Part shown: piece after piece, positions 62,267 to 64,000 of the stretch | How the letters are laid out: every line of letters starts with the position of its first letter | Numbering within the stretch: the first letter of the stretch is position 1 | NCBI GenBank assembly: GCA_934692675.1 | Contig: CAKUUD010000001.1 | Coordinates: forward strand, 248,001-312,000 | DNA from: an uncultured Eubacteriales bacterium | GTDB lineage: Bacteria > Bacillota > Clostridia > Oscillospirales > Acutalibacteraceae | Length of the DNA: 64,000 bases | Direction of reading: 5' to 3' | Notes under the pieces: model-generated | Seen by the model: only the letters and a program-made list of their open reading frames with translations | The model's database searches: none | Told to the model about the DNA's origin: nothing | Made by a program: the position numbers and the translations under genes

Positions 62267-64000
62267 ATGGAATATTTTGTAGCACGTGTAAAAAAGAACG
62301 CCAAATCATTGGCAACTTGGAAACTTTATAAATCAGATAGAGAAGCCCTCAAGGGGAGTCAAGAGCTCGAAGAAATTGGTAACATCAAAAAAATAAATGT
62401 GGAGGAAATAAAAATGGATTCTATGACCGATGATGATACTGATTTGGAAATCGGTCAAAAATACGCTGTAGTAAAAGGTAATAGCGAAATAGCTTTCGGG
62501 ATTGTTACATTGGGAAGCGAGTTTACTTTTAAATTAAGACCTGACGATGAAAAAGATCAAGGTATTCGTGCATATCATGCCAAATTTAAAAAATCAACAG
62601 CAGTGCAGTCTCCAAAAAAAGATGCAGAAAATAATGCTGTAATTGGGTCTGAAAAAGATAAGAAATTAGATAAAGATACGAATAAAAATGTAAGAGTAGT
62701 AAACGATGCGTACTATGTAGTGCCTTCAAAAACGGCGAAATGTTGGACTTTAAGTAATAGTATGGGAAAAGTAGGGTTTTTATTGACATGTGAGAGGGAA
62801 CATATTGACCCTAAAGATGATAAAAGCAAAGAATTTGTTAGAGCAGAAAATATGAAGAGAATTGGAATAGACACACCCTTGAAAACCGGTAAATATTACT
62901 ATTACAAGGATAACAGAGGAAACATATATACTTTCACATTGAAAAAATTGGGCGCCTCTAAACCCAAAGATGGACAAGAGTCTAAAACTGTATATATGGT
63001 CAACGGATATCCCCATATTCTTTTCTCTAATTTCGAAAAAAATGCTCGAGAAACGCTAGAATCATCAAATTTAACCTTGTTTAATAACAGATTTGGTAGC
63101 GGCAAAAAAATGAATGCAGTTATGTTAGAAAAGGGTGGCGAAAGTGGTGTTTTTGGTAAAAAAAATTATTCAATCTGTTGGAGCGGAAATTTGATAGGTA
63201 TTGCGGGTCATGTGCCACAATATAAAAATGCTTGGCTGCTAATAAAAAATGATAAAAATAATAGTATTCCCTATACTACTAGAGGAGTTGTCGATGGCAT
63301 AATAGGTGTTGTTTGTGATGAAGGCAAGAATGTGATGACAAGTGAAAGTCAGCCACCGGTTGGTTGTTGCTATTATTGTGTTGATCCTAAAGTTAACAGA
63401 GCTGGAAATGTTATGTATAAATTGACAATATCCGAGAAAGAAATAGGTCAAAATAGTACATCTGAAGGTAAAATATATGAAGACAATACCGCGTTATGTG
63501 TCGTTGAAGCGAAAAATATAGAGACTGTTAATGGAAATAATGCTCCAGCTGTAAAAGGTGATGATGTAAATAACCAGGCGGGTGAGAAAAAAGAAGATTC
63601 GAACGAGGCACCAGCGGCAGCAGATATACCAGCGGCTCCACCAGCTCCAGCTGCGCCAGTGGCACCGCCACCACCGATTCTTAGTGGGGTACAACCAGGA
63701 TATTCAGGTAAGCCCAAAGCAAATGATGATAAAGAGGTCAAGAAAGAAGCACAACCGGAATTAACGCCCGAAAAAGAGACTTTTATAGAATCATTGGGAC
63801 TAAATAAGCAGATTAAATTTGTCCCAAGTGGGGATGCTGGTGCAGCAAAGGGCGATTTGATGCAAGATCTTACGAAGAATTTTCAAGGAAAGAAAAAGGC
63901 TGAGGCACATGAGTATTTGTCTGATCAAGAACCTAAAAAAGTCGAGGAAAAAATAGAAAGAACTCAAGATAAATTTGTATCGGCCCCAAGAGGTAACAAT
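62267..64000 (+). CDS. Large multidomain charged protein (array member 3, cut by window end)
   Basis: The frame is open from ATG 62267 (site AAAGGAGAG) to the window edge, giving 578 residues without stop. There is no signal peptide. Residues 1-105, about 143-230 and about 280-400 contain beta-rich units resembling those of member 2 (YFVARVKK...TWKLY; YYVVPSKTAKCWTLSN; each closed by a GxxYxxxK turn and a FxF/FTL strand). A proline/alanine-rich linker, including PAAPPAPAAPVAPPPPIL (about 455-475), separates this from a Lys/Glu-rich tail. The unit 3 region is Cys-rich (VGCCYYC). It follows member 2 with its own promoter. Identity is unknown; it is evidently paralogous in part. Confidence 0.8.
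   Translation, partial: MEYFVARVKKNAKSLATWKLYKSDREALKGSQELEEIGNIKKINVEEIKMDSMTDDDTDLEIGQKYAVVKGNSEIAFGIVTLGSEFTFKLRPDDEKDQGIRAYHAKFKKSTAVQSPKKDAENNAVIGSEKDKKLDKDTNKNVRVVNDAYYVVPSKTAKCWTLSNSMGKVGFLLTCEREHIDPKDDKSKEFVRAENMKRIGIDTPLKTGKYYYYKDNRGNIYTFTLKKLGASKPKDGQESKTVYMVNGYPHILFSNFEKNARETLESSNLTLFNNRFGSGKKMNAVMLEKGGESGVFGKKNYSICWSGNLIGIAGHVPQYKNAWLLIKNDKNNSIPYTTRGVVDGIIGVVCDEGKNVMTSESQPPVGCCYYCVDPKVNRAGNVMYKLTISEKEIGQNSTSEGKIYEDNTALCVVEAKNIETVNGNNAPAVKGDDVNNQAGEKKEDSNEAPAAADIPAAPPAPAAPVAPPPPILSGVQPGYSGKPKANDDKEVKKEAQPELTPEKETFIESLGLNKQIKFVPSGDAGAAKGDLMQDLTKNFQGKKKAEAHEYLSDQEPKKVEEKIERTQDKFVSAPRGNN

Noticed and set aside
63448..63741. Ala/Gly-rich - strand frame opposite the proline-rich linker
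   Set aside because: Complement of the CCA/GCA-rich linker of array member 3.

Overview
The window comes from an A+T-rich Gram-positive bacterium, most likely a member of Clostridia. The evidence is a CdaA-CdaR cyclic-di-AMP pair, LysM/GH25 wall enzyme, class B sortase, PKTGD-type anchored proteins, SmpB/tmRNA, QueH, an ABC-F protein and the MEP isoprenoid pathway. The genus cannot be resolved from sequence reading alone.

Positions 1 to about 34.5 kb are mainly chromosomal core genes, mostly on the + strand. They run recJ-relA-metallo-hydrolase, a zinc-ribbon protein, a class B sortase, def, a secreted AAA+ ATPase, rdgB-ABC-F-AlkD, a phosphohexomutase and GH25-LysM lysozyme (both -), tRNA-Thr/tRNA-Tyr, ispE, metG-tatD-ispF, a cysteine-desulfurase-like enzyme, cdaA-cdaR, nusB-xseA-xseB-ispA-dxs-lipase, rarA (-), a PnuC-like protein with queH, gdhA, and smpB-ssrA. 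ispE, ispF, ispA and dxs together cover much of isoprenoid precursor synthesis. Many genes have clear sigma-A type promoters and intrinsic terminators.

Positions 34.5 to 48.5 kb are accessory DNA inserted directly behind the tmRNA gene. The stretch holds the C-terminal remnant of a large serine recombinase, then a secreted protein built from a phage tail-fibre module. A giant secreted DNRLRE/RHS protein follows, with a JAB-like DUF4329-type tip and one single-base frameshift. After it come a secreted DUF6794-like protein and a small protein with a textbook double-glycine leader. RecD2 and a frameshifted AAA/PD-(D/E)XK gene close the stretch. A diverged direct repeat (34519-34708 and 48367-48487) brackets it.

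Positions 48.5 to 64 kb carry a GmrSD-like DUF262/DUF1524 nuclease and two homologous sortase-anchored surface proteins separated by a cytosolic Ser/Thr kinase-like protein. The last 8.7 kb hold three large, highly charged proteins (615, 1528 and more than 578 residues) without signal peptides. They contain coiled coils, proline-rich linkers and a recurring beta-rich domain that I do not recognise. The first two have promoters sharing an identical 18-bp core. This three-gene array, the secreted AAA+ ATPase and the RHS/double-glycine locus are the best candidates for undescribed biology. The right edge cuts the third large gene.
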